From positions 62,001 through 126,000 of the forward strand of contig JACJWU010000004.1 of NCBI GenBank assembly GCA_020636995.1: 64,000 nt of DNA, written 5' to 3'. A program made the position numbers and the translations under genes. The stretch's first letter is position 1; the number at the start of each line of letters is the position of its first letter. The DNA comes from Actinomycetota bacterium (GTDB lineage Bacteria > Actinomycetota > Actinomycetes > S36-B12 > UBA10799). The notes beneath the pieces are model-generated. The model was not told the origin of the DNA. It ran no database searches and worked only from the letters and a program-made list of their open reading frames with translations. Positions 24,911-32,251 of this stretch are shown in pieces.

Positions 24911-25348
24911 GTGACCGACGAGCGCCTCGCCTCCTTCCTCGGCGCCGGGGACCCCGCTGATGAAGCACTGGTTCCAGGAACCCCGCGACCGGCCCTGACC
25001 TCGATCTCGGTGCGACGTTCGGGTGCCAGCGTTCTGGCCTCCGCCTCACTGACGCTGCGCGGTGCACACCTGCACGGTCAGGCGGTACGTGACGACGGCG
25101 ACCGCGAACGGGCCATCGCCCTGGCGACCCTCGATGCCCTGCGGCCCCTGCTCCCCGAGACGGTCGATGTGGAGAGCACTCAGGTCGTCGCGATCCCCGG
25201 GCGCCGGATCGCCGTCACCGTCGTGGAGTTCCCCGATGAGTCGCAGGCCTACCAGGTGCTCGTAGGATCGGCACTGGTACGAGGTGACGTCGAAGATGCA
25301 CTGGCACGGTCAGTGCTCAGCGCCCTCAACCGCCGACTCAACACGTGA
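24911..25348 (+). CDS. conserved hypothetical protein
   Basis: This 145-residue protein is not recognised. It begins VTDERLASFLGAGDP and has a central alternating pattern (ISVRRSGASVLASASLTL, then ERAIALATLDALRPLL and TQVVAIPGRRIAVTVVEF) that suggests a small alpha-beta fold. GTG 24911 is chosen over GTG 24902 because AAGG lies 8 bp upstream of the former. It is 11 bp upstream of the bL37 gene, so the two may be co-transcribed. Confidence 0.6.
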   Translation: MTDERLASFLGAGDPADEALVPGTPRPALTSISVRRSGASVLASASLTLRGAHLHGQAVRDDGDRERAIALATLDALRPLLPETVDVESTQVVAIPGRRIAVTVVEFPDESQAYQVLVGSALVRGDVEDALARSVLSALNRRLNT

Positions 25349-25359
25349 AGGAGCAGCCC

Positions 25360-25434
25360 ATGAGCAAGCGTGCACGCAAACGCCGGGACCGCAAGCGCCA
25401 CGGCGCCAACCACGGCCGCCGCCCCAACGCCTGA
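25360..25434 (+). CDS. 50S ribosomal protein bL37 (24 residues)
   Basis: The frame encodes MSKRARKRRDRKRHGANHGR followed by RPNA. From memory, the mycobacterial ribosome contains a 24-residue protein bL37 of the form KRGRKKRDRK..KANHGKRPN. Length, the basic block and the ANHG(K/R)RPN ending all agree. AAGGAG lies upstream at the normal distance. It sits between a hypothetical gene and rsrA-sigR. Confidence 0.85.
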   Translation: MSKRARKRRDRKRHGANHGRRPNA

Positions 25435-25446
25435 CGTCCGACCGGG

Positions 25447-25529
25447 GGAATCGGTGAGCGGTTCGCAGATCGGTGAGCCGTTCTGCTGCGGCGGAGTGCT
25501 CCCGGATCTCCAGACTGCTCACGGATTCC
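25447..25529. repeat. 80-bp dispersed imperfect palindrome, copy 2
   Basis: Second copy of the repeat at 7384-7464, placed between bL37 and rsrA. The left arm has two direct near-copies of ATCGGTGAGCsGTTC, 21 bp apart. The right arm on the minus strand reads ATCCGTGAGCAGTC, then ATCCGGGAGCACTC. The copy is slightly more symmetrical than copy 1. It lies in a convergent gap and could form a long hairpin in RNA. Confidence 0.75.
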
Positions 25530-25553
25530 CGAAGGCTGCGCGCCGCGCGCGGC

Positions 25554-25817
25554 CTAACCGCGGGTGGTGCGGAACGTCGCGATGAATGCGAACACCTGGG
25601 CACGCAGTTGCTCGGGGGCACGCTCACAGGCACATTCCTTCACCCGCTGCCGGATCACTTCTTCTTCGGCGTAGAGCTCGCGGCAGTGAGCACACGTCGC
25701 CAGGTGTTCCTCGATGCGGCGGTGCAGATCCGGGGTCAGTTCATGGTGCTGGTACTCGTACAGGTGCTGGTCGGTGTCCTCACACCCGTGCGGGTCGGCA
25801 CAACCTCCGGTGTTCAT
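25554..25817 (-). CDS. rsrA: zinc-binding anti-sigma factor RsrA (ZAS family)
   Basis: This 87-residue protein is the redox-sensitive inhibitor of SigR. The zinc-binding set is Cys12, His38, Cys42 and Cys45, in the H-x3-C-x2-C motif HLATCAHC. Oxidation forms a disulfide, expels zinc and frees SigR. The ATG overlaps the sigR stop by four bases, so the two are co-translated. Another pair of Cys residues near 62-64 (KECACE) is also present. Confidence 0.92.
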   Translation of the reverse strand: MNTGGCADPHGCEDTDQHLYEYQHHELTPDLHRRIEEHLATCAHCRELYAEEEVIRQRVKECACERAPEQLRAQVFAFIATFRTTRG

Positions 25818-26458
25818 GATCCCTCCCCCTGGCTGGGTACCAGACCCCGCTCGGTGGCGTAATCCTCTAGCAGTTCGCGCAGTTGCTTGCGCCCACGGTG
25901 CAGACGCGACATCACGGTTCCGACCGGCGTGCCCATGATCTCGGCGATCTCCTTGTATGCGAATCCCTCGACGTCGGCGTAGTACACCGCCAGCCGGTAG
26001 TCCTCGCCGATCGAACTCAGGGCCCGTGTCACATCCGAATCCGGCAGACGGTCCAGCGCCTCGGCTTCCGCTGAGCGCAATCCGGCGGACGTGTGCGACG
26101 CGGCCTTGTGCATCTGCCAGTCCTCCACGTCATCTGCTGACGACTGTTGCGGCTGGCGCTGCTTCTTGCGGTAGGAGTTGATGTAGGCGTTGGTCATGAT
26201 CCGGAACAGCCATGCCCGCAGGTTGGTCCCGGGGGTGAACGACTTGAAGCCCTTGAAGGCCCGCTCAACTGTCTCCTGGACCAGATCGCTGGCATCGTCG
26301 GGGTTGCGCGCCATGCGCAGGGCACCGGCATACAGCGTGTCGAGCAGAGGTATGACCTCCGCCTCGAAACGCGTCGCGAGTTCGTCCTCCGGATCCACCA
26401 TCACTCGCGAGCCTAGTGCGCCCACGCCCTCGAGGGTCGGGTCGTCGAGCAGGAGCAT
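25814..26458 (-). CDS. sigR: ECF sigma factor SigR/SigH (thiol-oxidative stress)
   Basis: This 214-residue ECF sigma factor has sigma2 (ALRMARNPDDASDLVQETVE, then FKGFKSFTPGTNLRAWLFRI and MTNAYINSYRKKQR) and sigma4 (EDYRLAVYYADVEGFAYKEIAE, then GTPVGTVMSRLHRGRKQLRE). I choose ATG 26458, which has GGAGG five bases upstream; an in-frame ATG at 26401 (VDPEDELATRFEAEV) could give a shorter form. In Streptomyces SigR is made in two start forms with different stability, so both starts here are worth noting. A SigR-type promoter precedes it (26489-26515), which implies autoregulation. Confidence 0.93.
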   Translation of the reverse strand: MLLLDDPTLEGVGALGSRVMVDPEDELATRFEAEVIPLLDTLYAGALRMARNPDDASDLVQETVERAFKGFKSFTPGTNLRAWLFRIMTNAYINSYRKKQRQPQQSSADDVEDWQMHKAASHTSAGLRSAEAEALDRLPDSDVTRALSSIGEDYRLAVYYADVEGFAYKEIAEIMGTPVGTVMSRLHRGRKQLRELLEDYATERGLVPSQGEGS

Positions 26459-26488
26459 CCACACCTCCGGTTGTCGTTCTGTGGGGGC

Positions 26489-26515
26489 AACGCCCCGTCG
26501 GACGTGTACATTCCC
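26489..26515 (-). promoter_or_regulatory. SigR-type autoregulatory promoter
   Basis: On the minus strand GGGAAT (26515-26510) is followed after exactly 18 bases by GTT (26491-26489). The known SigR/SigH consensus is GGAAT-N18-19-GTT. The predicted transcript start is about 20-25 bp upstream of the sigR ATG at 26458. It lies between the hydrolase gene and sigR, so it can raise sigR-rsrA independently of the upstream operon. Confidence 0.85.
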
Positions 26516-26517
26516 GC

Positions 26518-27084
26518 TCACCGGCAGAAGGCCACCACCGCCGCAACCACTTCGTCCAGGCCCTGCCGCAGCGAGTGGTCCCCGGACACAGCCACCAGAT
26601 CCAGTCCACCGGGGAACTCGTCGGGCCGCCCGAAGGGATCGCGCTCTCCCTGGACGATCCGTAGCGGCACCTCGACGGCCAGCTCGTCGGCGCGACTGCG
26701 ATCCGGCCTGCCCGGGGGATGCAACGGGAACGCCAGCGCGACCACCGCATCGGCGCCGACCCGCTCGGCCGTACGGCAGGCCACCCGTGCCCCGGCGGAG
26801 CGCCCGCCGACGATCAGCCGTCCGCGCGGGCTCAGCGTTGCCAGCGACTCGACCCACGCCTCGTCCAGCACCGCAGGGGCGGCCGCCACCTTCTTGCCCG
26901 CGACCTTCCACGGCTGTTCGTGCAGCAGGACACTCACCCCGTGCGAGGGCAAGTGCTCGGCGATCGCCGCCAGATCCGGCGCGAGTCCACCTCCCCCGGC
27001 CCCGTGCCCGAGGACCAAGGTCGCCCGTGGCCGCTTCGCCGGGAACTCCAGGAAACGAGCGAGCCCCTTGCTGGTCTCGATCAT
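26518..27084 (-). CDS. alpha/beta hydrolase (dienelactone hydrolase-like)
   Basis: This 188-residue hydrolase has the oxyanion-type motif VLGHGAGGGGLAPDL (about 24-38) and the nucleophile in VGGRSAGARVA (Ser96). A late Asp and His (GERDPFGRPDEF, then SGDHSLRQGLDE) complete the expected triad. It is like the short KANL3/Tex30-type hydrolases; the substrate is not predictable. It overlaps the SRAP gene by four bases and lies directly upstream of sigR. Confidence 0.82.
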   Translation of the reverse strand: MIETSKGLARFLEFPAKRPRATLVLGHGAGGGGLAPDLAAIAEHLPSHGVSVLLHEQPWKVAGKKVAAAPAVLDEAWVESLATLSPRGRLIVGGRSAGARVACRTAERVGADAVVALAFPLHPPGRPDRSRADELAVEVPLRIVQGERDPFGRPDEFPGGLDLVAVSGDHSLRQGLDEVVAAVVAFCR

Positions 27085-27758
27085 GACGCCGGCAGCGGGT
27101 CGAGCAGGTGCGCACCGTTGTGTTTGACGCTGTTGACCTCAGTGCTCACCGGGTACGCCTCCAGTCCCGTCGACATCGCCGGGACCGTCATGTCGATCGC
27201 CGGCGGATGCTGCGGGTCCAACCACGCCCGCCAGTTCTGCGGCGGCACGAGCACCGGCATCCGATCGTGGATCCTGCCCAGTTCGTCCGGTGCCGACGTG
27301 GTGAGCACGCAGCAGGTCACAAGCCAGTCCTCACCGTCCTTCCAGAACTCGAAGAGCCCGGCCATGGCCAGCGATTCACCGTCGGTCCGGTGGATGAAGA
27401 ACGGCTGCTTGGGCCCCTCCCCGGCGTACCACTCGTAGTACCCGTCGGCTGGCAACAAGCACCGGCGCTTGGCCCAGGCACGGCGGAACGAGGGCTTCTC
27501 GGCCGCTGTCTCGATGCGGGCATTGATCATGCGGTTGCCGATCTTCGGGTCCTTCGCCCATGACGGCACCAAACCCCACTTCGCGGTGCGCAACTGCCGT
27601 TGCACCACATCGTCGGTCTCCCGGTCGACGACCATGTACACCTGCTTGCTCGGCGCCACGTTGTAGTCGGGGGGCAGGGTTTCGTCGGGAGGCCGGGCCA
27701 CCTCGAACTGCTCCACGAGTGCCGCGACGTCCTTGCTCGCTGCATACCTGCCACACAT
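27081..27758 (-). CDS. SRAP-domain abasic-site processing protein (YedK/HMCES family)
   Basis: This 225-residue protein forms a thiazolidine crosslink with abasic sites in single-stranded DNA through Cys2. Visible family features: MCGRYAAS at the N-terminus, DYNVAPSKQVYMVV, NARIETAAEKPSFRRAW, CLLPADGYYEWY (the conserved glutamate) and the histidine in RIHDRMPVLV. Its position in the sigR neighbourhood agrees with M. tuberculosis (Rv3226c, from memory). It is the second gene of the group that ends in sigR-rsrA. Confidence 0.92.
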   Translation of the reverse strand: MCGRYAASKDVAALVEQFEVARPPDETLPPDYNVAPSKQVYMVVDRETDDVVQRQLRTAKWGLVPSWAKDPKIGNRMINARIETAAEKPSFRRAWAKRRCLLPADGYYEWYAGEGPKQPFFIHRTDGESLAMAGLFEFWKDGEDWLVTCCVLTTSAPDELGRIHDRMPVLVPPQNWRAWLDPQHPPAIDMTVPAMSTGLEAYPVSTEVNSVKHNGAHLLDPLPAS

Positions 27759-27770
27759 GGCCCTATCCCA

Positions 27771-29054
27771 TCACGCCGTCAGTTCCCTGAGGTGCGAACC
27801 GAGACTCTGGACCACCCGGTCGACCTCCGGGACCACCACCGGGTCCGCGACCACGGTGACGGTGAGCCGACCGGCGTAGGAGAGGACGTCGAAACTCACG
27901 CCCACGTTCCCCGGGTTGACGGCGATCGGCAGGATCTGGCTCAAGGGTGTGCCATCCATCTGCAACTGCAGCGCCGGGCCCCGCAAGTTCGTCTCGAAGG
28001 TGTGAACGAGCCGTTGTCGGTTGACGAAGAACTGCGCCATCCGCAGGGCTGCGAGCGAGCGGAACACCACGCCGAGGACCGCCGCCGAACTACCCCGCCG
28101 CTGCGACTTGGCACGGCTGGTCTGTGCCGCCACCCGTGCGAGGCGCTCCGGCGGCGGCACGGCCCTGGGCACGACCACGGGGACGGCGCCCACTTCGTTG
28201 CCAAGATCCCCACCGGAGGTCCGCGCCGAGACCGGGACCGAGACCACCACCCGCGCAGGAGACTCGCCGCGCCCACCCATGACGTCGAACAGCGTCCCGG
28301 CCACGGCAGTCACGATGAGGTCGTTCACAGTCACCCCAAGACGATGGGCGGCATCAAGGACCACGTCCAACTGCACGTTGACCGCCCGTACATGCCGACG
28401 ACCTGTTGTGGGTCGCAGGATCGAGGTCGGTTCCACCCGCACCGGTCGATGTGCGCCGACGCCCATCTCACGCATGCCATTGAGCATCATCCGAGCCATT
28501 CGCCCCACGGACGCTACGGCTGCTCGCCAACGTCGGGCGGCATCCTTCACGACCTCGCGCCGTGTGGGGGGCGGTGACATCGTCCGCTCGGGCACCGGCA
28601 CGCCGTCGGCCAGCACTCCCAGTACCGCCAGACCACCCATGCCGTCGGCGACGACATGGTGCAGCACGATCACCACGGCGAACCCGCCCCCGGGCAAGCC
28701 CTCGAACAGGTGCATCGCCCACAGGGGCCGGTCTCGCGGCAGACGATGGCACACCGCCTGCGCCGCACGGTCGAGCAGAACGTCAGCACCACCGAGGTCG
28801 TGAGCGGCGACGTGCCGGGCGGGGTCGAACGCGGGATCGTCCACCCACACGGGTGGACCCGACAGCGGACCGAACCGCTCGAGTCGCTGCCGGAATCGGC
28901 GGACGCCGGCGATCCGCTCGGCGAGCGTCGCCAGCATCTGCTTGCCGTCGCGGCCCGACTCGAAGACGAGGACCGCACCGATGTTCATCGGCACCTGGCC
29001 GTGATCGGTCGCGAGGATCGTCAGGTCGTTGGACCCGACCCGCTCGAAGGACAT
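27771..29054 (-). CDS. wax ester synthase/diacylglycerol acyltransferase (WS/DGAT)
   Basis: This 427-residue acyltransferase of the actinobacterial WS/DGAT family makes triacylglycerol or wax esters from acyl-CoA. The catalytic motif is HHVVADG (His132, His133, Asp137, Gly138). The N-terminal LTILATDHGQVPMNIGAVLV and the C-terminal NPGNVGVSFDVLSYAGRLTV segment (PLF/NVPG-like region) are also typical. It is divergent from aroA with a 53-bp gap and lies 12 bp upstream of the SRAP gene on the same strand. Confidence 0.9.
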   Translation of the reverse strand: MSFERVGSNDLTILATDHGQVPMNIGAVLVFESGRDGKQMLATLAERIAGVRRFRQRLERFGPLSGPPVWVDDPAFDPARHVAAHDLGGADVLLDRAAQAVCHRLPRDRPLWAMHLFEGLPGGGFAVVIVLHHVVADGMGGLAVLGVLADGVPVPERTMSPPPTRREVVKDAARRWRAAVASVGRMARMMLNGMREMGVGAHRPVRVEPTSILRPTTGRRHVRAVNVQLDVVLDAAHRLGVTVNDLIVTAVAGTLFDVMGGRGESPARVVVSVPVSARTSGGDLGNEVGAVPVVVPRAVPPPERLARVAAQTSRAKSQRRGSSAAVLGVVFRSLAALRMAQFFVNRQRLVHTFETNLRGPALQLQMDGTPLSQILPIAVNPGNVGVSFDVLSYAGRLTVTVVADPVVVPEVDRVVQSLGSHLRELTA

Positions 29055-29107
29055 GATCCATTCTGTGCCGGGCGGGACCCGTGCCGCCCCGCCACTAGGC
29101 TGATCTC

Positions 29108-30367
29108 GTGGAGAACACCTGGGCGGCGCCGCAGTGCACAGGGCCGTTCAGCGCCTCGGTGTCGATCCCCGGATCCAAGTCCATGACCAACCGCGCGCTC
29201 GTGCTCTCCGCATTGGCCACGGGGCGAAGCACCTTGACCGGATGGCTACGTGCGCGCGACACCGCCCTGATGATCGCGGGCCTGCGGGCCATGGGCGTCG
29301 ACATCGCCGAGGACGGGACCACCCTGGTTGTGCGCGGCGGCGGTCTGCGCGGACCGGCCGAGGTCGATTGTGGGCTGGCCGGCACGGTGATGCGCTTCCT
29401 GCCCCCGGTTGCGGCAACGGCCGCCGGGGAGGTCCGGTTCACCGGCGACGTCGAGGCCTCGGCCCGCCCACTCGCTCCGATGCTGGCTGCCCTGCGCACT
29501 CTCGGTGCGGACATCGATGGTGACACCTTGCCTTTCACAGTTCACGGCGTCGGGGTGCTGCGCGGTGGTGCAGTCACGATCGACGCCTCGGCCTCCAGCC
29601 AGTTCGTCAGCGGCCTGCTGCTGACCGCGGCGGCTATGCAGCGCGGCGTGCAGTTGCGTCATGTCGGGCCCCCGCTGCCCTCGATGCCGCACATCGAAAT
29701 GACGGTGGCCATGCTCGCCGAAGTCGGGGTCTCCGTGTTCGGCGAGGGCGACGAGTGGACCGTCGACCCGTCTCCAGTACCTCCACACGACTGGCTCATC
29801 GAACCGGACCTGTCCAACGCCGGGCCGTTCCTGGCCGCGGCGCTCGTGACCGGATCGACAGTGCACATTCCGCACTGGCCGCACGCAACGACCCAGGCCG
29901 GGGACCACTGGCGCACCTTCCTGGCCGACCGCGGGGGTGAGGTGTCCTTGGCCGACGGCCTGACCGTCACCGGTCCCGAGTCCTATCCCGGATTCCGCGT
30001 GAACCTGCGTGCGGTCGGTGAACTCACCCCGACCATCGCGGCGATCGCGGCGTTCGCGGACAGCCCGAGCGACCTCGCGGGGATCGGCCATCTGCGCGGC
30101 CATGAGACCGACCGACTATCCGCGATCGCCACCGAGTTGCGCCGGATCGGGGTCGTGGTCGACGAGCGCGAGGACGGCCTGCACATCGATCCCGCGGGCC
30201 GAGTGACCCAGACGGATGCGACGTTCCAGACCTACGCCGATCACAGGATGGCGACCATGGCGGCGGTGCTGGCACTGCGCATCCCGGGTCTGCGCATCGC
30301 CGACCCGCAGACCACCGCCAAGACGATGCCGGACTTCGTCACACGCTGGGAGACGATGCTCGCGTGA
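29108..30367 (+). CDS. aroA: 3-phosphoshikimate 1-carboxyvinyltransferase (EPSP synthase)
   Basis: This 419-residue shikimate pathway enzyme has the two-domain inside-out barrel signatures VSIPGSKSMTNRALVLSALA, DCGLAGTVMRFLPP and LRGHETDRLSAIATELRRIG. It starts at GTG. The stop overlaps the rsgA start (GTGA). The aroA-rsgA order in the sigR region is the same as in M. tuberculosis and Streptomyces as I recall. No pathway partner lies next to it. Confidence 0.95.
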   Translation: MENTWAAPQCTGPFSASVSIPGSKSMTNRALVLSALATGRSTLTGWLRARDTALMIAGLRAMGVDIAEDGTTLVVRGGGLRGPAEVDCGLAGTVMRFLPPVAATAAGEVRFTGDVEASARPLAPMLAALRTLGADIDGDTLPFTVHGVGVLRGGAVTIDASASSQFVSGLLLTAAAMQRGVQLRHVGPPLPSMPHIEMTVAMLAEVGVSVFGEGDEWTVDPSPVPPHDWLIEPDLSNAGPFLAAALVTGSTVHIPHWPHATTQAGDHWRTFLADRGGEVSLADGLTVTGPESYPGFRVNLRAVGELTPTIAAIAAFADSPSDLAGIGHLRGHETDRLSAIATELRRIGVVVDEREDGLHIDPAGRVTQTDATFQTYADHRMATMAAVLALRIPGLRIADPQTTAKTMPDFVTRWETMLA

Positions 30368-31359
30368 GCCGGCAGCACCGCGACTGGGACGAGGACGACG
30401 TCCGTGTGCGCCCGACCCGCGGCACCCGGCCACGCAGCAAGGTCCGTCCCGATGTCACCAAGGCCATACCGGCAACTGTGATCGCGGTGGACCGTGGTCG
30501 TTTCACATGTCTGGCCGGTGACAACGAAGTACTGGCTGTGCGCGCCCGTCACCTCGGACGCAAGGGACTGGTGGTCGGTGACCGGGTGGGGATCGACGGG
30601 CCACTTCCCGACAATGCCGACACGCTGGTACGGATCGTGTCCCGGGAGCAGCGCCACACCGAACTGCGACGGACCGCGGATGACACCGACCCCACCGAAC
30701 GCGTGATCGTCGCCAACGCCGACCAGCTTGCGATCGTGTCCTCGCTGGCCGACCCCGAGCCCAGTTACGGTTTCATCGACCGCTGCCTCGTGGCCGCATT
30801 CGACGCCGGGATCGAACCCCTGCTGATCCTCACCAAGTCCGACCTCGCATCCGCGGACGCCGTCCTTGCCCGATACCCCGGTCTCGGCTTCCCGGTGATC
30901 ACGACGCGTCGCCTGCCCGATCGGACACTCGTGTTCGACGGACCGCTGGTCGACCTGCTGGCCGACAGGACCACTGTCCTCATCGGCCACTCGGGAGTCG
31001 GCAAATCGACCCTCGTGAACGCCCTTGTCCCCGCTGCCGATCGTGCGGTGGGCAGGGTGAACGAAGTCACCGGGCGCGGCCGCCACACCTCGACGTCGGC
31101 CTACGGGTTCGCGTTCCACGGCGGCTTGCTGATAGATACTCCCGGGGTGCGCTCGTTCGGGCTCGCACACGTCGACGTCGAGCGGGTCATTCATGCCTTC
31201 CCCGACCTTGAACCAGGCACTGCCGAATGTCCCCGCAGTTGCACCCACGACGAAGCGGACTGCGCGCTCGACGACTACGTCGCGCAGCAGGGCATCGACC
31301 CAGCCCGGCTGGCGTCCTTGCGCCGCCTACTGGCATCGATGCGGGATCAGCCGGTGTGA
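30364..31359 (+). CDS. rsgA: ribosome small-subunit-dependent GTPase A
   Basis: This 331-residue circularly permuted GTPase acts in 30S ribosome maturation. It has an N-terminal basic tail and OB-fold (about 30-110), then the G motifs in permuted order: LTKSD (G4), GHSGVGKST at about 208-216 (G1) and DTPGVRSFG (G3). A zinc knuckle CPRSCTHDEADC follows. It is coupled to aroA through a four-base overlap. The gene is followed by a repeat region facing a convergent gene. Confidence 0.94.
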   Translation: MSRQHRDWDEDDVRVRPTRGTRPRSKVRPDVTKAIPATVIAVDRGRFTCLAGDNEVLAVRARHLGRKGLVVGDRVGIDGPLPDNADTLVRIVSREQRHTELRRTADDTDPTERVIVANADQLAIVSSLADPEPSYGFIDRCLVAAFDAGIEPLLILTKSDLASADAVLARYPGLGFPVITTRRLPDRTLVFDGPLVDLLADRTTVLIGHSGVGKSTLVNALVPAADRAVGRVNEVTGRGRHTSTSAYGFAFHGGLLIDTPGVRSFGLAHVDVERVIHAFPDLEPGTAECPRSCTHDEADCALDDYVAQQGIDPARLASLRRLLASMRDQPV

Positions 31360-31371
31360 GTCCCCGGCGTT

Positions 31372-31485
31372 TGTGACGAAGGTGCCACCGCTGAACCCCG
31401 ATTGTCACGAAGGTGCGCGGTCGACGACCCCGGAAGCCAGCAACAACGTCACAACGAGGGCTTCGGACGTCGCACCTTCGTCACA
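31372..31485. repeat. long-range inverted repeat after rsgA
   Basis: TGTGACGAAGGTGC (31372-31385) and GCACCTTCGTCACA (31472-31485) are exact 14-bp complements. A third, near-identical copy in the first orientation is at 31403-31416. RNA could fold as either of two alternative hairpins. It begins 12 bp after the rsgA stop. Confidence 0.75.
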
Positions 31486-31491
31486 CAGGCC

Positions 31492-31675
31492 GGGGGCCTA
31501 CCCCCACACGCTCTGGGCACCGGGGGCCTACCCCCACACACGCTCTGGGCACCGGGGGCCTACCCCCACACACGCTCTGGGCACCGGGGGCCTACCCCCA
31601 CACACGCTCTGGGCACCGGGGGCCTACCCCCAAACCCCTGGACACCGGGGGCCTACCCCCACACGCTCTGCGCGC
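31492..31675. repeat. six-copy tandem array of 32-bp hairpin units
   Basis: Units beginning GGGGGCCTACCCCC start at 31492, 31522, 31554, 31586, 31618 and 31647 (spacing 30, 32, 32, 32, 29). Each has a 5-bp G/C stem around a four-base loop, followed by acacacgctctgggcacc. The last unit contains the final codons and the stop (TAG, 31653-31655) of the convergent DUF2231 gene, so the unit seems to have been copied from that 3' end. The array plus the inverted repeat fill the 290-bp gap after rsgA. Confidence 0.9.
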
Positions 31676-32093
31676 CCGACTCCCCGGTGCGGTACGTCCA
31701 GTAGGCGGCCGCCGCCACCGCGAGCAGCGTGAACAGCGCCACGAGGACGCCGAGCACTCCTCGACCACCACGTCGGTCGGCCAGCCACAGCAGCGTCACC
31801 AACACGGCCTGCACACCTGCGAAGACCGGCAGAAGGTCCCCGGCTTCGACGTGTGCCGAACTCACCTCCTCGACCTCCCTGCGCAGCACCTCGCCGGTCT
31901 CCTTGCCGAGCCACGCGCTGCCGGCCGCCAGCCACCCCAGCACGAGGATCAGCGGGCCGAACCGGTAGCTGAAGCGGGGTATCAGCACCATCACCAGTGC
32001 CAGCAGACCCGTCAACGGGATCAGGACGACCGCGGCGTGTACGACGAGCGGATGCAGGGGCAGACCGTTGATGTCAGGAGGTAGGAAATCCAC
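31653..32093 (-). CDS. DUF2231-type integral membrane protein
   Basis: This 146-residue protein has four hydrophobic segments. The first follows the DUF2231 hallmark GLPLHPLVVHAAVVLIPLTG, and a later polar part holds GKETGEVL. DUF2231 proteins are of unknown function, sometimes with a heme-binding suggestion. GTG 32093 is taken as the start because the typical N-terminus (DFLPPDINGLPLHP) follows; the frame extends to 32156 with unrelated residues. The last codons are part of the adjacent repeat array. Confidence 0.85.
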   Translation of the reverse strand: MDFLPPDINGLPLHPLVVHAAVVLIPLTGLLALVMVLIPRFSYRFGPLILVLGWLAAGSAWLGKETGEVLRREVEEVSSAHVEAGDLLPVFAGVQAVLVTLLWLADRRGGRGVLGVLVALFTLLAVAAAAYWTYRTGESGAQSVWG

Positions 32094-32251
32094 GCCCCAA
32101 GGGTGCCACGACAGGGGACCGGCGGTGACGTGCCAGGTGGTGCTCCCCCGCGGCACCAGGCTTCACCGCCGGTCCGTTCGTTAGGCTACCGAACAAAGGC
32201 CCTCGGGAGCAACACCGGGGCTGGCGCGCCGCACTACTACGCTGGGCCACT

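Noticed and set aside
24911..25348. RNA-binding domain protein
   Set aside because: The alternating pattern might suggest a double-stranded-RNA-binding or KH-like fold, but no diagnostic motif is visible.
31501..31670. Proline-rich repeat protein in the GGGGGCCTACCCCC array
   Set aside because: Several frames give similar Pro/Gly/His repeats by chance from the hairpin units; there is no ribosome site and unit lengths of 29, 30 and 32 break the frame.
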